Of a stretch of DNA of 52,552 nucleotides, positions 16,385-25,282 are shown piece after piece. The translations under genes were made by a program, and so were the position numbers. Each line of letters begins with the position of its first letter. The stretch's first letter is position 1. Under the pieces are notes generated by a model that saw only the letters and a program-made list of their open reading frames with translations, was not told the DNA's origin and did not search any database. Origin of the DNA: an uncultured Synergistaceae bacterium (GTDB lineage Bacteria; Synergistota; Synergistia; Synergistales; Dethiosulfovibrionaceae). The stretch covers positions 1-52,552 of the forward strand of contig CABTYW010000003.1 in NCBI GenBank assembly GCA_902489135.1, read 5' to 3'.

Positions 16385-18526
16385 ATGAACACCCTACTGC
16401 TGCTCAGCCGCACCACAGCCTCTTCCGGTGCCGTCGCCGGCGCCGCAGAACTGTTGGAAGTCCTCGATCGAAAGGGCTATAACATCCGCCGTGAGACCAT
16501 GAACGCCGGCCTTGCGGAATTTTTGGAAGACAATCCCACGGCCGCCGGCGTCCTTCTGGACTGGAACTCCATGGGAAAAGAGGTCTACTCTTCCATGGGC
16601 GAGCTCAACGAAGCTCTGCCCTTTTTCGCTCTGGTTCCCCCGGAATTCGCCGGAGCCATGACGCCGCCCGACAAAGACAAACTGACGCTGAGCTTTGTCG
16701 GAGTTCCCTGCCGCGACGCCGAGAAAACCGCCTCGAAAATGGACCGCGCCATCAGGCGCTATCAGGAGCTTCTGCTCCCCCCCTTCACGCGGGCGCTCTT
16801 CAAGTTCGCCGATGCCAAGAAAAACACCTTCTGCACCACCGGGCACCTGCTGGGAGCCGCCTTTCGCCATCACGCCATGGGAAGCGCCTACTACAACTTT
16901 TACGGGCCCAACGTGTTCCGCGTGGACACCTCCGTGTCGGTGCCCGACATGGGTTCGCTGCTGGAGCACACGGGAGTCCACCGCGACGCCGAAAATTTAA
17001 TCGCCCGCGCCTTCAACGCCGACCGAAGCTACATTGTCTCCAACGGCACCTCCACGGCCAACAAAATTGTGGGCATGTACAGCGTCTCTCAGGGAGATTC
17101 CGTGCTCATTGACCGCAATTGCCACAAGTCCATGACGCACCTTCTGATGATGTGCGACGTGACGCCCATTTATCTGCTGCCCACGCGCAACGCCTACGGC
17201 ATGATCGGCGGCATTCCCGCCAGCGAGTTCACGTCCGAGGCCATTCACGACAAGCTCTGCAAACGCGACGACGCCATCTGGCCCACCTACGCGGTGATCA
17301 GCGACAGCACCTACGACGGACTGCTCTACGACTGCAGCTGGATCAAGGCCAATCTGCCCGTAAAAAAAATTCACTTCGACAGCGCATGGTCGCCCTACGC
17401 GCCCTTCAACCCCATCTACGAGAACAAATTCGGCATGTGCGGCGCCGCCACGCCGGGGAAAACCATTTTCGAAACGCAATCGGCTCACAAGATGCTGGCG
17501 TCCTTCGCTCAGGCCAGCTACGTTCACGTCAAAGGCGACTACGACGAGAGCGTGCTGGACGAAGTCTACATGATGCACACCACCACGTCGGCCAACTACC
17601 CCATCGTGGCCAGCGCCGAAATGGGCGCCGCCATGATGATGGGCAATCAGGGACGGCGGCTGTTGCAGAACTCCATCGAGCAGGCCATGGCCTTCCGCCG
17701 CGAGATGGTCCGCCTTTACGAGAGCAGCGACAGCTGGTTCTTCCGCTGCTGGCAGCCCGATGACATCTCCGAGACGAAATGCTGGCCCATCTCCAGAGGC
17801 GAGCGGTGGCACGGTTTTCTGGGCGCCGACGAGGATTTCAACTACCTCGACCCCATCCGCGTTTCCATCCTGACGCCGGGCATGGATCCCACGGGACAGC
17901 TCACCGAAGAAGGCATTCCCGCGGCGGTGGTGTCCCGCTACCTCAACAGCCACGGCGTCGTCACCGAGAAAACGGGGCCCTATCACATGCTCTTTCTCTT
18001 CGCCCTGGGCGTTGACGAAATGCGCACCAAAGCGCTGCTTCGCGCGCTTCAGGACTTCAAGCGCGATTACGACAACAACGCGCCCATTCGAAGCTGTATG
18101 CCCGATCTGTTCAAACTGGACCCCACTTTCTACCTGAACATGACGCTGCGACAGCTCACCCGCGGACTCCATGACGTCATGAGAAAGCGCGACCTGCCCA
18201 AGCTCATGTATCACGCCTATGACGACCTGCCCGAAATGGAATACACGCCCTACCAGGCTTTCCAGAAAAATCTGCGCGGCGAGTCCCACGAGGTGCGCCT
18301 TGAAGAGCTGCTGAACAACGTGAGCGCCGACATGATTTTGCCCTATCCTCCCGGCGTTCCCTTGGTCATGCCGGGGGAGAAGATCACCGCCCAAAGTTCC
18401 ACGGTGCTGGACTATCTGAGCATGCTGTGCGAAACGGGCGAGCTGTTCCCGGGCTTTGAGACGGAAATTCACGGCGCCTACCGCCGCGCCGACGGATATT
18501 ACGTGAAAGTCCTCGACGAAGAATGA
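16385..18526 (+). CDS. Inducible-type lysine decarboxylase (Orn/Lys/Arg decarboxylase class I)
   Basis: PLP-dependent cytoplasmic decarboxylase; the closest match I recognise is E. coli CadA/LdcC (715 residues; 713 here), which turns lysine into cadaverine and consumes a proton. Shared blocks include SAHKM, with Lys369 as the PLP lysine, HFDSAWSPY with Asp332, YMMHTTTS, CWQPDDI, EKTGPYHMLFLFALG, ILPYPPGVPLVMPGE and HGAYRRADGYYVKVL. The N-terminal 130 residues are the response-regulator-like wing domain. Start ATG 16385 has AAAGGAGG seven bases upstream. No cadaverine/lysine antiporter gene is adjacent, unlike cadBA, so the role could be polyamine synthesis for the envelope or acid resistance. 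Ornithine or arginine as substrate is less likely but not excluded. Confidence 0.88.
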   Translation: MNTLLLLSRTTASSGAVAGAAELLEVLDRKGYNIRRETMNAGLAEFLEDNPTAAGVLLDWNSMGKEVYSSMGELNEALPFFALVPPEFAGAMTPPDKDKLTLSFVGVPCRDAEKTASKMDRAIRRYQELLLPPFTRALFKFADAKKNTFCTTGHLLGAAFRHHAMGSAYYNFYGPNVFRVDTSVSVPDMGSLLEHTGVHRDAENLIARAFNADRSYIVSNGTSTANKIVGMYSVSQGDSVLIDRNCHKSMTHLLMMCDVTPIYLLPTRNAYGMIGGIPASEFTSEAIHDKLCKRDDAIWPTYAVISDSTYDGLLYDCSWIKANLPVKKIHFDSAWSPYAPFNPIYENKFGMCGAATPGKTIFETQSAHKMLASFAQASYVHVKGDYDESVLDEVYMMHTTTSANYPIVASAEMGAAMMMGNQGRRLLQNSIEQAMAFRREMVRLYESSDSWFFRCWQPDDISETKCWPISRGERWHGFLGADEDFNYLDPIRVSILTPGMDPTGQLTEEGIPAAVVSRYLNSHGVVTEKTGPYHMLFLFALGVDEMRTKALLRALQDFKRDYDNNAPIRSCMPDLFKLDPTFYLNMTLRQLTRGLHDVMRKRDLPKLMYHAYDDLPEMEYTPYQAFQKNLRGESHEVRLEELLNNVSADMILPYPPGVPLVMPGEKITAQSSTVLDYLSMLCETGELFPGFETEIHGAYRRADGYYVKVLDEE

Positions 18527-18531
18527 CGAAA

Positions 18532-18561
18532 CGAGGCTGTCCCCGCCGGGAGACAGCCTCG
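18532..18561 (+). terminator. Hairpin after lysine decarboxylase
   Basis: CGAGGCTGTC pairs perfectly with GACAGCCTCG around a ten-base loop, six bases after the stop codon. The downstream tract is only weakly T-rich (GCCGTCGTCTTT), so termination may be partial. Confidence 0.55.
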
Positions 18562-18832
18562 CCGTCGTCTTTGAAAAGCGCGCGTCAAAGGAGCGGCGGC
18601 CACCGAAGGGGGGATGCTTTTCGGGGTCGGCTTTCATCGGGCGAAGGGTGGCGGAGCGAAAGACCCTTTACCGCGTTCTCCCGCGCCCATCAAAGACGTC
18701 GACGTCAACCGACGGCCCGCCGCAAGCGCGCTTTCCAAGAATCGGCGCTCCTGCCGCTCCGCCGTGAAAATCCTTGCGTCCGCTTTCTGAAACGAAGCGG
18801 ACTGCTTTCAGCATGCCAGTGAGGTGACTGCG
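18562..18832. other. Spacer before the five-helix membrane protein
   Basis: No gene or clear promoter is seen. A hairpin GTCCGCTT/AAGCGGAC lies at about 18778-18802, just upstream of the next ribosome binding site. Confidence 0.4.
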
Positions 18833-19813
18833 TTGACGGAATTTCTTTCAAAGGCCTGTTCCCTGATTATCACCCATGCGATGCTGGCGGGCGCGCTGTT
18901 TTTCATCCTGCTGCGGCGACAGATGTCCCACAGGCTCAGCGTTTTTGTGGTGAAGAGATATTTCCCCTCCGCCGCACCCATGCGTCCTCAGCGCCGGTAC
19001 CGCAGCTTTCTCCACCGATTGGCCCGCACGCTCCCCGACTCCATTGAAGACCGCGTCATGGCCCAGGCGCAGCGCCAGCACGTGGCTGAACAAGTGCGCC
19101 TCCAGTTCCTCGAGACGGTGGTCGGCGGCATTTTCATGATTCTCATCGCTCTGGCCCTTTTCACGCTCGCCTGGCTGCTGGCTCAGGTCAAGCTCATTGA
19201 CGCCGACGACCTCGGTTCCATCACCTGCGTCGTCATCTTCGGCATCGCCGTTCAGAATGTCCCGCGCCTTTACACCGTGGTCACGGCGCTGTCTTTTCGG
19301 AAAATCGGGGCTTTTTACGAAACCTACGGCTTCAATGTCCTTCGCTTTATCGAATATCAAATAGCTTCGGCCGTGGAACGGCAGGCCCGTTGCCGCATCA
19401 GCGCCGGCGTCGAAAATCTCGGTGCCGTAAAGCGCATCATGTACCACATTTTCGGAAGCGGAACGAATGCCTATGCTCAGGCCATCTCACGGGAGGCCAT
19501 GGAGACAAACCGCTCTTTTATCCGACTGATCTTGGGTCTTGCCGTTTTCGCGGCGCTCTGTTACTACGCCGTTCTGGCGCTGCTCATCGCGCCTAAGCTG
19601 CGCGAGGCGTCGGGCGGAAGCTTCTTCCGTTATATCTTCGTAACCCCTTTTGAGCAGGCCGTTCACTTCTGCGGCGTCCATCCGCTGAAAGCGCTGCTTT
19701 TCCTGGGCGCCGCGCTCCTTCTCTGGAGACGGAGGGCGCAGATCTTCGCCGCGTTGTCACGAGGGCTGTCCTTGGCGGCGTCACGCCTGAAGAAGTGCAT
19801 GAAACGTTCCTGA
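18833..19813 (+). CDS. Unrecognised integral membrane protein, about five helices
   Basis: I do not recognise this 326-residue protein. It has a hydrophobic helix near the N-terminus (LIITHAMLAGALFFILLRR), then a basic stretch of about 50 residues, two long adjacent helices in the middle (GGIFMILIALALFTLAWLL and ITCVVIFGIAVQNVPRLY), a soluble, charged region of about 80 residues, and two further helices near the C-terminus. No catalytic or binding motif is visible. GAGGTGA precedes TTG 18833 by six bases, so that start is chosen over an in-frame GTG at 18824, which overlaps the site. It faces the exported protein and the SH3b membrane protein across a shared terminator; a linked envelope role is possible but unproven. 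Confidence 0.75.
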   Translation: MTEFLSKACSLIITHAMLAGALFFILLRRQMSHRLSVFVVKRYFPSAAPMRPQRRYRSFLHRLARTLPDSIEDRVMAQAQRQHVAEQVRLQFLETVVGGIFMILIALALFTLAWLLAQVKLIDADDLGSITCVVIFGIAVQNVPRLYTVVTALSFRKIGAFYETYGFNVLRFIEYQIASAVERQARCRISAGVENLGAVKRIMYHIFGSGTNAYAQAISREAMETNRSFIRLILGLAVFAALCYYAVLALLIAPKLREASGGSFFRYIFVTPFEQAVHFCGVHPLKALLFLGAALLLWRRRAQIFAALSRGLSLAASRLKKCMKRS

Positions 19814-19871
19814 CTTAAAAAAGAGCGCCGCGCACCGAAAACGCGCAAGCCTTTCGCCTTTGAAAAAACAA

Positions 19872-19910
19872 AAACCGACGGGCCCCATGGAAGGGCCCGC
19901 CGGTTTTTTA
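19872..19910. terminator. Bidirectional terminator between convergent envelope genes
   Basis: CGGGCCC/GGGCCCG with outer ACCG/CGGT pairs, followed by six T rightward; on the leftward strand the hairpin runs into GTTTTTG. It separates the membrane protein ending at 19813 from the exported protein ending at 19933. Confidence 0.85.
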
Positions 19911-19932
19911 TCTCTCGACTCTGTTATATTTT

Positions 19933-21018
19933 TCAGTTGTTCCGATCTTTAAACTTTCCCAGGTCGGTTTTCAGTCCCGGCTCGTCGGTGAAGGGCGCGT
20001 AAATTCTCAGGTGCGTGACGTTGTCGAAAACATGATCATTTTTGCCCGCCGCGGCGCCGAAGCGCTGCCATTCTCCTCCGTCAACGCGGCACATGATCAG
20101 CGAACGGCGGCCATAGGTGGACCAAAAATCCCACAGCTTCTCGCGAGCCTGAGCCCCGGGCGTCAACAAACCGAAAAACAAAGGCGCGCGGGCGTTCATG
20201 GGTTTCCCGTCAACGGAACGGACGATCATCCACTGCGTTTTTTCCCAGGCGGAACGCATTTCCTTCGAGAAGGCGTGTTCGTAGGGAATGATCTGAAATC
20301 CGCCCACATCTCCCGGATCGGAGGTGCTGACGCAGATCACGCCGCAGTGATTGGCGCGCAGAGCGCTGCGGCGCTGAAATTTCGATCCGCCGAAGCGGCC
20401 GCAGCCCTTTACGGGATGGACGACCCGGGCGATGATTTTGCTGCCGCCGTTCCACCAGGCGCGCACCTCGCCGCCCATGCGGTTCTCGAAATCAATCATA
20501 TAGGGGGCGTCGTCATCTTCCGTCACCGAAATCCGCACCGTCTCGTCCGCCCGGGGAATTCCGTCGGTCAGAGGGCGAAGCGTTCCGTCGGCGCGGCGCA
20601 CGGTGACTTCCGATCCCACCACGGGTGCCCAGCCGCCGAAAAGTCCCGTACCGGCAGGACAATCCACCACAAAGGCCGCCGCCGCTCCCGCGGCCGGCGC
20701 GATGGTCTTTGCCGGAAGGATGCTGAGAATTCGGCCCATGCCTTCCTCAACCGCCATGGAAAGATGCAGGGCATTGACCGCCGTCGCGGCCACAGTTCCC
20801 GGTTTTGCCCAAGCGCTGGCGGTGTAGGCCGGATAACGCGTCGCCGAAGGAACTTGAAGCACCGTCCCGAGTTCGCGGACACTGCCGTCAGGACGAAGAG
20901 CCCGCACCGTCTCCCCCTGCCGGGCCGGAATTTCCAGACAGAAGACCTCGCGCCGACGGGCTTGAGCGGGGACACAGAGCGACAGAAGCACCAGCAGAAG
21001 CGCTCCCAGTTTTTTCAT
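19933..21018 (-). CDS. Unrecognised exported protein with signal peptide
   Basis: Predicted secreted or periplasmic protein of 361 residues; family not recognised. The N-terminus MKKLGALLLVLLSLCVPAQARRRE is a standard Sec signal with a probable cut after AQA, which fixes the start at ATG 21018 (AAAGGCGG upstream) rather than at an upstream in-frame codon that would add 93 unrelated residues overlapping the next gene. The middle holds a beta-rich domain (TGLFGGWAPVVGSEVTVRRADG, then YMIDFENRMGGEVRAWWNGG) followed by VVHPVKGCGRFGGSKFQ and SDPGDVGGFQIIPYEHA, which look like conserved core segments. It lies 148 bases downstream of the SH3b membrane protein, on the same strand, so they may be co-transcribed. 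Confidence 0.78.
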   Translation of the reverse strand: MKKLGALLLVLLSLCVPAQARRREVFCLEIPARQGETVRALRPDGSVRELGTVLQVPSATRYPAYTASAWAKPGTVAATAVNALHLSMAVEEGMGRILSILPAKTIAPAAGAAAAFVVDCPAGTGLFGGWAPVVGSEVTVRRADGTLRPLTDGIPRADETVRISVTEDDDAPYMIDFENRMGGEVRAWWNGGSKIIARVVHPVKGCGRFGGSKFQRRSALRANHCGVICVSTSDPGDVGGFQIIPYEHAFSKEMRSAWEKTQWMIVRSVDGKPMNARAPLFFGLLTPGAQAREKLWDFWSTYGRRSLIMCRVDGGEWQRFGAAAGKNDHVFDNVTHLRIYAPFTDEPGLKTDLGKFKDRNN

Positions 21019-21166
21019 GCTATCGCCGCCTTTCATGCTTGGACTATTTCTTTGTAACAGGGTGACACGCCACCGCAAAAGTTTCGCAGGGCGGCGAAGT
21101 TTTCGCCGCGTTCCCGAAGCGACGAAGGGAATTTCGACGCGAAATCCCCAGTTCAGCTTGTTCACC

Positions 21167-23179
21167 CTATCGGTCGAGGTCGATGACCACGTTGTTTTTG
21201 CCGGAAATCCATCCGATGCCGAAGGGGCCTTTGACTTGATGCCAATCATAGAATGCGTCTTCGGGGCGTTCGGTTTGGATGATTTCAAAAGCTTCATGGT
21301 CGGCCCGCCCGATCACCCTGGTCGCGGCGTCCGCGTTGGGAGCTTCCCTGACGTTGGATCTGCCAGTGACGTAGAGGAATTTTCGCCCGACACGGGAGCC
21401 TTCCGCCTCCAGACTTCGCTTCAGGTCGTCGATTTCCGCGCGTTTCGCGGCGACTTCGTCGCCGAGCTCTTTGATTTTCGCGTCCTTCGATGCCGCCTGC
21501 TGGCGCAGTGAGATCAGCTCCTGCGCGCGCGCCTCCGCAAGGTCAGTCTGTTCTTTCAGTTTGACCTCGAAATCGCCGAGGACGGCGGGGTTCTCTTTCA
21601 CGTCGGGCGACGCCGGAATTGTTGAGGGAGCGACTTCAACGGTATTCTCGCCGCGGCGGCCATACTCCCGGACATCGTAACAGTGCATGAAAGCTCCCGC
21701 GCCCAGAGCGGCAACGATCATCAGCATAAATGCGCCGCCGCCGGTCAGACGTTTTTGAGCTTCGGGCCTCTCATTGCGGCAGGCCGCAGCGGCAAAGACG
21801 GCCCCGGCGGCAAAAAGCGCCAAAGCCGCCCATGACCACTCATACGCCGCGCCCAGACGGGCATCGGCGACAAAGACCACGACCGCCGCGCCGGCCAGAC
21901 ACAGAGGTGCAAGACGGTCGCCCCACAGACAGGCCAATCCGCCCAGCAGCCCCATGGACGCGGCACAGACGGTGCTGAGGGTTTTAATGTCGGCCTCTTT
22001 CAATGAAGAGAAAAAGTTCGCCGCGCCCGCGGAGCAGGCCGCCGCGCCCACACCGCTTCGGAAGAGGGCGAAGGCGCTTGCGGCGGCGGCGAAGAACAGG
22101 CCGAAAACGCAGGCCCAGCCGAAACGCCACGTCGCGCGACGGGGATTGAACCGCGCTCCCGGCCAGAGACAGACCGCCGAAGCGAGGCACAGCGCCGGCA
22201 CGGACAAGGAAGGAGACCAGACAAAGCCCGCAGCATACTGAGCAAATCCGTTGACCGCCGCGGCCGCCAGAAGCAGAGCCGTGCCCCAAAAGCTCCGAAT
22301 CAGCCCCAAAAGGGCTCCCGTCAGAGCGAGACCGGCCGTGCCCAGCGCCAGGCGGGTTTCGCCGTCGAAGGACAGAAAATCCTTCAGCCAGCTCAGGTCC
22401 TTTCCATGGGAAACAATGAGCGGACAGACACCGCCGAAGTGCAGCGCCAGCGCGCCTGCCGCCGAAGCCAGAGCGAGGCCGAAGAACCAGATTAAAGGAC
22501 TTCTCGTGCGGGGGCGCGAAGCGCCGTAGTTCGTATTGTCCCCATCCTCCGCGGGAATTTTCGACGGCGCCGGCGAAAAGGCCTCGGGGCGGGAAGGAGC
22601 CGCCTTTTCCTCTGAAACGCCCAATCCTTCGGCGGTGGGCTCTCCGTCGTTGCGGTGCCCTTTTTCAGGCAGGTCTTCCGGCTTTGGAGCGGCCATTCCT
22701 TCCGCGTCGGGGAACGGCGCAGAAGCCGCCGAAACTTCATCATGGACGCAAGAGCTTTCCGCAAGAACTTCACCGGCATCCGCTGAAATCGCTTCACCCG
22801 CCGCGGGGACCGTTCTTTCCTCCCCGGCGGCGTCGGAAAGGGCGCACAGCCACACCGTCAGCGCGGCCGCCACGTCGAGAAGCAGCGCTGAGAGGCCGTA
22901 GGGATAGGTAATTTTCAGAGAAAATTGAACATAAGCCAAAATTCCGGCAGCGGCGATCATCAGCAACGACGCGCTTTTTTTCCTCGCGAGGGCGAGCAGC
23001 GCACCCAAAGCCGTCAGAAGAGAGGCGACGCAAACCGATTTCACCAGAGGCGAAAGCGTCCCGAATTCCTTGAGCCACGCCAGATCGGCACCGTCGCCGA
23101 GAATCACGTCCAGCGCGCCGCTGAAATACAGCGACAGACCTGTGCCTGCGGCTGCCAGCAGGAATGACAGAAAATACAT
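21167..23179 (-). CDS. Membrane protein with three repeated TM modules, coiled coil and SH3b domain
   Basis: 670 residues, architecture not one I recognise. Three related membrane modules occur at about 1-118, 228-345 and 350-468; modules 1 and 2 share FSG/FGG, then GADLAWLKEF versus GKDLSWLKDF, then ALGALLALAR versus LTGALLGLIR. Module 3 is more diverged (RSGV...FFSSLKEADIK...GLLGGLACLW). An acidic, proline-rich linker (119-225) separates modules 1 and 2. A further helix (about 482-499) leads to a coiled coil (535-592) and a C-terminal bacterial SH3 domain (about 600-668: VTGRSNVREAPN...VIGRA...WHQVKGPFGIGWISG). SH3b domains often bind peptidoglycan. The start ATG 23179 follows AAGGAGGT by seven bases. 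Probable envelope sensor or scaffold; this is inference. Confidence 0.85.
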   Translation of the reverse strand: MYFLSFLLAAAGTGLSLYFSGALDVILGDGADLAWLKEFGTLSPLVKSVCVASLLTALGALLALARKKSASLLMIAAAGILAYVQFSLKITYPYGLSALLLDVAAALTVWLCALSDAAGEERTVPAAGEAISADAGEVLAESSCVHDEVSAASAPFPDAEGMAAPKPEDLPEKGHRNDGEPTAEGLGVSEEKAAPSRPEAFSPAPSKIPAEDGDNTNYGASRPRTRSPLIWFFGLALASAAGALALHFGGVCPLIVSHGKDLSWLKDFLSFDGETRLALGTAGLALTGALLGLIRSFWGTALLLAAAAVNGFAQYAAGFVWSPSLSVPALCLASAVCLWPGARFNPRRATWRFGWACVFGLFFAAAASAFALFRSGVGAAACSAGAANFFSSLKEADIKTLSTVCAASMGLLGGLACLWGDRLAPLCLAGAAVVVFVADARLGAAYEWSWAALALFAAGAVFAAAACRNERPEAQKRLTGGGAFMLMIVAALGAGAFMHCYDVREYGRRGENTVEVAPSTIPASPDVKENPAVLGDFEVKLKEQTDLAEARAQELISLRQQAASKDAKIKELGDEVAAKRAEIDDLKRSLEAEGSRVGRKFLYVTGRSNVREAPNADAATRVIGRADHEAFEIIQTERPEDAFYDWHQVKGPFGIGWISGKNNVVIDLDR

Positions 23180-23373
23180 TTACAGGACCTCCTTTGTTCT
23201 GTAGAAAAATTTGGAGAGGTGAGCTGATTATTTGCGAATTATAACTCAAAGCCATGAAACGCGCCAGAGAAACGCAAGGACCCGGCGCCGGTTTGCCCGC
23301 GAACAACATTTCAAAAAGGGCATCCCTGCCGGGGCAAATGCTTCATGGAGCTTGCCCACAGGGACGTCTCATG

Positions 23374-23412
23374 AAAAAAGCGCCCTGTCCATGGGGACAG
23401 AGGACAGAGCGC
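23374..23412 (-). terminator. Terminator of the hisS-aspS operon
   Basis: Leftward, GCGCTCTGTCC pairs with GGACAGGGCGC (one G-U) and is followed by TTTTTTC. It lies 13 bases beyond the aspS stop codon. Confidence 0.9.
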
Positions 23413-23424
23413 ACATCGGCGATT

Positions 23425-25227
23425 TTATTGCCGGCTCGCGGGATTTCGCATGGAAATGCCCAGATCGTCCAGCTGAGCGTCATCGACGACGGAAGGCGCA
23501 CCGGACATGAGATCCTGAGCGCGGGCCGTCTTGGGGAACGCCATGACTTCGCGAATGCCCTTGCAGCCGCACAGCAGCATGCACAGGCGGTCAAATCCCA
23601 ATGCCAGTCCGCCGTGAGGCGGCGTGCCGAATTTGAGCGCGTCCAGGAAGAAACCGAAGCGGCGCTGAGCTTCTTCGGGCGTAAAGGCCAAACATTTGAA
23701 GACCTTTTCCTGCACTTCCTCGTCGTGAATTCTCATTGATCCGCCGCCCACTTCGATGCCGTTGAGCACAAGATCATAGGTGCGCGAACCGCAGCGCGAC
23801 GGATCGGAGTCCAACAGCGGGAGCTCGTCGGCGTTGGGCTGTGTGAAGGGATGATGCGTGGCCACCCAGCGTTTGTCTTCGTCGTCCCATTCAAGCAGCG
23901 GAAAATTGGTCACCCACAGGAACTCCCAGCTTTCTTTCATCAGGCCGTGGGCTTTGGCGATGTCAAGCCTCATCTGCCCTAGCACCTTGGAAACCGACAG
24001 AACGTCCGTGCCGGCAATCAAAAACAGCACGTCGCCGTCGGCGGCGCCCGCCAGCTCCGCCAGCTGCTTTCGGCGCTCTTCCTTCAGGTGTTTGGTCAAA
24101 AAGCCCTTCATGGCTCCGTCTTTAAGCTGCAAAAACGCCACGTCGGCGGCACCGAGCTCTTTGCCTTCGGCGGCCGCTTCCTCGCACTGACGACGCGACC
24201 ACTGAGCGCCGCCGGGGACGGCAATGGCGCGCACGACGCCGCCGGCTTCCACCACTTTGGCGATGGGGGCGAATTCAATGTCTTTGAAAGCGTCGGTCAC
24301 GTCGCGAATTTCGAAGGGAATTCTCAGATCGGGCTTGTCGCTGCCGAAACGCGCCATGGCTTCGCCGTAGTCCATGCGGCGGAAGGGCACCGCAATCTCC
24401 ACACCGAGGATTTTTTTCCACAGCCCCGTCACGTAGCCTTCAAGCAGAGCGTAGATGTCCTCCTCGGTGACAAAGCTCATCTCGATGTCCACCTGGGTGA
24501 ACTCGGGCTGGCGGTCGGCGCGGAGATCCTCGTCGCGGAAACACTTGGCGATCTGATAATAGCGATCGGATCCCGCAATCATCAAAATCTGCTTAAAAAG
24601 CTGAGGTGACTGGGGCAGCGCGTAAAACAGCCCCGGCGACACGCGGGAAGGCACCAGATAATCGCGGGCGCCCTCGGGCGTGGATTTCATCAAAATGGGA
24701 GTTTCGATCTCGGTAAACTCCTGCCCGTTGAGATAGGCGCGGGTGAACTGCGCCACGTCGTGACGGATGCGCAGGTTGTTCTGCATCCTCTCGCGCCGCA
24801 GATCCAGATAGCGGTACTTCAGGCGAAGGTTCTCATCAACGTTTTCTGCCCCGTCGCCCATCTCGAAGGGAAGGGGAGCCGCCGTCGACAGCACGGTAAA
24901 ATCGCGGGCCAGCACTTCCCACCGTCCGGTTTTCAGGTCGGAATTGGTCATGCCGTCGGGGCGAAGCCGCACCGTGCCGCGCACGGCGATCACATACTCG
25001 CTGCGCAGTTCGCCGGCGTCGGCATGCATCTGTACGTCGGCGTCGGGAGTGAACACCACTTGCACGGCACCGGTTTTGTCCCACAGTCTGATGAAGATGA
25101 CGCCGCCGTGGTCGCTGCGGCTGCGCACCCAACCGTTGAGCACCACTTCTTTGCCGAGATCGGCGTCGCTTACCAGGCCGCATTTCACGGTTCGTTTCCA
25201 GCTTGAATCAAAAACTCCCTTGCGCAT
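23425..25227 (-). CDS. aspS: Aspartyl-tRNA synthetase, probably non-discriminating
   Basis: Charges tRNA-Asp (600 residues, bacterial type). The N-terminal OB-fold (KEVVLNGWVRSRSDHGG), the class II catalytic core with ETPILMKSTPEGARDYLVPSR, FRDEDLRADRQPEFTQVDIE and the C-terminal GLALGFDRL block are present, as is the bacterial GAD insertion. His40 in the SDHGG segment corresponds to the histidine reported in non-discriminating AspRSs (leucine in discriminating ones), so the enzyme may also charge tRNA-Asn for GatCAB amidation; this is inference. Start ATG 25227 is preferred to the TTG two codons upstream because AAGGTGG is better spaced. It is the second gene of hisS-aspS, 55 bases after hisS. 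Confidence 0.96.
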   Translation of the reverse strand: MRKGVFDSSWKRTVKCGLVSDADLGKEVVLNGWVRSRSDHGGVIFIRLWDKTGAVQVVFTPDADVQMHADAGELRSEYVIAVRGTVRLRPDGMTNSDLKTGRWEVLARDFTVLSTAAPLPFEMGDGAENVDENLRLKYRYLDLRRERMQNNLRIRHDVAQFTRAYLNGQEFTEIETPILMKSTPEGARDYLVPSRVSPGLFYALPQSPQLFKQILMIAGSDRYYQIAKCFRDEDLRADRQPEFTQVDIEMSFVTEEDIYALLEGYVTGLWKKILGVEIAVPFRRMDYGEAMARFGSDKPDLRIPFEIRDVTDAFKDIEFAPIAKVVEAGGVVRAIAVPGGAQWSRRQCEEAAAEGKELGAADVAFLQLKDGAMKGFLTKHLKEERRKQLAELAGAADGDVLFLIAGTDVLSVSKVLGQMRLDIAKAHGLMKESWEFLWVTNFPLLEWDDEDKRWVATHHPFTQPNADELPLLDSDPSRCGSRTYDLVLNGIEVGGGSMRIHDEEVQEKVFKCLAFTPEEAQRRFGFFLDALKFGTPPHGGLALGFDRLCMLLCGCKGIREVMAFPKTARAQDLMSGAPSVVDDAQLDDLGISMRNPASRQ

Positions 25228-25282
25228 TGTCAAAAACCACCTTATTCAGAAGATGAAAAAAATTCCAAGGAACGCGCACCGT

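Noticed and set aside
16997..18637. Open frame of 546 codons antisense to lysine decarboxylase
   Set aside because: The decarboxylase on the other strand is unmistakable; the antisense product is low-complexity and matches nothing known to me.
21019..21297. Upstream extension of the exported protein
   Set aside because: It would overlap the preceding gene and hide the signal peptide; the Sec signal begins at 21018.
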